A stretch of DNA of 64,000 nt, from the NCBI RefSeq assembly GCF_029223485.1, contig NZ_JARHTP010000003.1, forward strand, positions 620,001 to 684,000, written 5' to 3'. Shown piece by piece: positions 62,715 through 64,000 of the stretch. The notes below the pieces were generated by a model. The model did not search any database. It was given only the letters and a program-made list of their open reading frames with translations, and was not told the origin of the DNA. Position 1 is the first letter of the stretch; the number at the start of each line of letters is the position of its first letter. A program made the position numbers and the translations under genes. Source of the stretch: Streptomyces coacervatus (GTDB lineage: Bacteria; Actinomycetota; Actinomycetes; Streptomycetales; Streptomycetaceae).

Positions 62715-64000
62715 CCAAGGACGTCATCGCGCTCACCCCGAAGATGCCCGACACCCGTTCGCTCCTGGCCGGCCTACATGCCGGCGGCCCCGAGCTGAGC
62801 CTGACCGCCACCGACGACGGCGCGGTCCTGCAGCTGTGCACGACGGGCGGGCGCCCGCTGGTCTCGGTCGAGGCGCCGGTCCTCGTCCATGTCCCCGGCG
62901 AAGCCAAACGCCTCCTCGGCCCCCAAGTAACAGCGCCCGAGCTGCCGTTCTGGTGGACCGAGACCCGCGCCTCCACGGCCGTACCCGAGGCGGAGCACCT
63001 AGCGGGATCCGTGTGCGGCCGCCTGACGATGCTGCTCGGCGGAACCAGCTGGCCACCCGGCGCCGCACACACGGTGCATGTCCCGGTCCCGGACGACTCG
63101 ACGGACGAGCAGCCGCAGACACCCCCCTCGGCGCTCCCCATCGTCGACGTACTGACCGAATCGACCGCGGTCGTCCTGGCCGACCGCCCACTCGCCCCTC
63201 TCACCGCCTGGCTCACGGACATCCTGCGCACCACCGCACAGACGAACCGTGCCCTCCACCTCGTCACACCGCCCCACGTCCGCCTCACCCTGCCGCTGCG
63301 CACCGCACTGGGCGGCGCGCCCAACCGCTGGGTCATCCAGGCCCCTGCGGGCGGCTACTACGACGGCCTCTCCGGCGTACAACTCACTTGGCAGAATGGC
63401 ACGTTCGCGCCGACCGACACCACCGTCGCCGACGCCTTCACGGCAGCGAGCACACCCCCCGAGCAACGGCAACTCACGGTTTCGTTCCGCACGGTGCACG
63501 CGCCCGACCCCGACCTCGTACTCGGCCGCGCCCTCGAAGCAGCCTGGCACCACCTCACCGGCGCGGCACCCACCGGCTGGGGCACCGCAGAACCCGTCAA
63601 CCTCCCCTGGTCCCCACGCCAGTTGACCGACCTCGCCCGCGACCGGGCCCCCGCCCCCACCCACCTCATCGCGATCGGCAACCCCGCCCACCCCGCCATC
63701 GCCACCCACCGCATCACTCGCACCACGGCAGGCGTGGCCGAGGACACGACCCTCACGCTCGGCTACGCCACACCCACCGAAGTCCCCCTAAACACCCTGG
63801 AATCCCTCGCCGCCACGCTCGTCGGCTCCCACGGCCTGACGACGATGCTCACCACCCTCCGCAACGGCCGCACCGACCTCACCCTGCCCGCACACCTGGA
63901 AGCGCCACCCCTCCCGGTCTCCTTCACCCTCGGCCCGCGCGACGTGCGCGCCGTGGGGCTTACTCACGCGCGCCGCCCACCCCTCGCTACGAAACCGCGG
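62711..64000 (+). CDS. DUF6177-type protein of the type VII locus (3' end outside window)
   Basis: 430 codons are visible and the frame is open to the last base. GTG 62711 overlaps the EccC stop (GTGA). No membrane span is clear. The opening DVIALTPKMPDTRSLLAGLHAGG and the blocks DVLTESTAVVLADRPLAPL and GAPNRWVIQAPAGGYYDG are typical of DUF6177 proteins found beside EccC in Streptomyces; the function is unknown. Position in the operon makes it a candidate cytoplasmic or assembly factor. Confidence 0.8.
   Translation, partial: MTKDVIALTPKMPDTRSLLAGLHAGGPELSLTATDDGAVLQLCTTGGRPLVSVEAPVLVHVPGEAKRLLGPQVTAPELPFWWTETRASTAVPEAEHLAGSVCGRLTMLLGGTSWPPGAAHTVHVPVPDDSTDEQPQTPPSALPIVDVLTESTAVVLADRPLAPLTAWLTDILRTTAQTNRALHLVTPPHVRLTLPLRTALGGAPNRWVIQAPAGGYYDGLSGVQLTWQNGTFAPTDTTVADAFTAASTPPEQRQLTVSFRTVHAPDPDLVLGRALEAAWHHLTGAAPTGWGTAEPVNLPWSPRQLTDLARDRAPAPTHLIAIGNPAHPAIATHRITRTTAGVAEDTTLTLGYATPTEVPLNTLESLAATLVGSHGLTTMLTTLRNGRTDLTLPAHLEAPPLPVSFTLGPRDVRAVGLTHARRPPLATKPR

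Overview
The window is high-GC actinobacterial DNA and almost certainly comes from a Streptomyces chromosome. The codons are strongly GC-biased at the third position. Several genes appear to be leaderless, with a -10-like hexamer 6-9 nt before the start codon. DmdR/DtxR-type iron boxes, an AfsR/SARP-type regulator, F420 metabolism and the intergenic repeats seen in many Streptomyces genomes all fit. The two ends of the window cut through genes.

Layout. (1) 1-2.9 kb: the 3' part of a polymorphic toxin (Ala-rich helical stalk, Hint protease, C-terminal toxin tip) followed by a candidate immunity gene. (2) 2.9-9 kb: an MFS exporter, a membrane-anchored EEP-fold phosphohydrolase, a DHA2 drug exporter with its TetR repressor and a clear operator, and panB. 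(3) 9-20.7 kb: a two-gene ABC-2 exporter, a giant AfsR-like regulator with an internal 120-bp tandem repeat, a DUF6578 protein, a site-2 protease homologue, NADPH:F420 oxidoreductase, a cytosolic sialidase-fold protein and another MFS carrier. (4) 20.7-28 kb: map, then an iron region made of heme oxygenase, a PhzF-family gene and the efeO-efeB-efeU operon with an attached lipoprotein gene. Iron boxes precede both the heme oxygenase and efeO. (5) 28-45.6 kb: general housekeeping and accessory genes, including a prim-pol domain protein, TetR regulators, an Rsm22-type methyltransferase, serine hydrolase/Bcr transporter, SDR, a D-Ala-D-Ala carboxypeptidase, a MacB-like ABC pair, AKR, DoxX, MazG-like, acyl-CoA ligase, sulfotransferase and alpha/beta hydrolase. 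(6) 45.6-50.7 kb: a gene-poor, degraded stretch with a transposase-like remnant, an isolated cytochrome P450, a CbrC-family gene and a relic of a Ser/Thr kinase. (7) 50.7-64 kb: a type VII (ESX-like) secretion locus with two small WXG100-type proteins, a DUF6507 protein, a large toxin with a nuclease-like tip, its Imm49 immunity protein, EccD, a MinD/EspI-like ATPase, EccC and a DUF6177 protein that runs off the window.

How the parts work together. The last 13 kb is the most coherent system: small helical secretion partners, cargo toxin, immunity protein and membrane machinery lie in one direction with short gaps or 4-nt overlaps. The iron region joins heme degradation (iron release from heme) with EfeUOB (ferrous/ferric iron uptake) under common DmdR-type control. 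Several one-gene regulators have palindromic operators visible next to them (7840-7861, 42766-42804).

Limits: all family calls come from reading motifs by eye. No alignment, structure prediction or database search was run.
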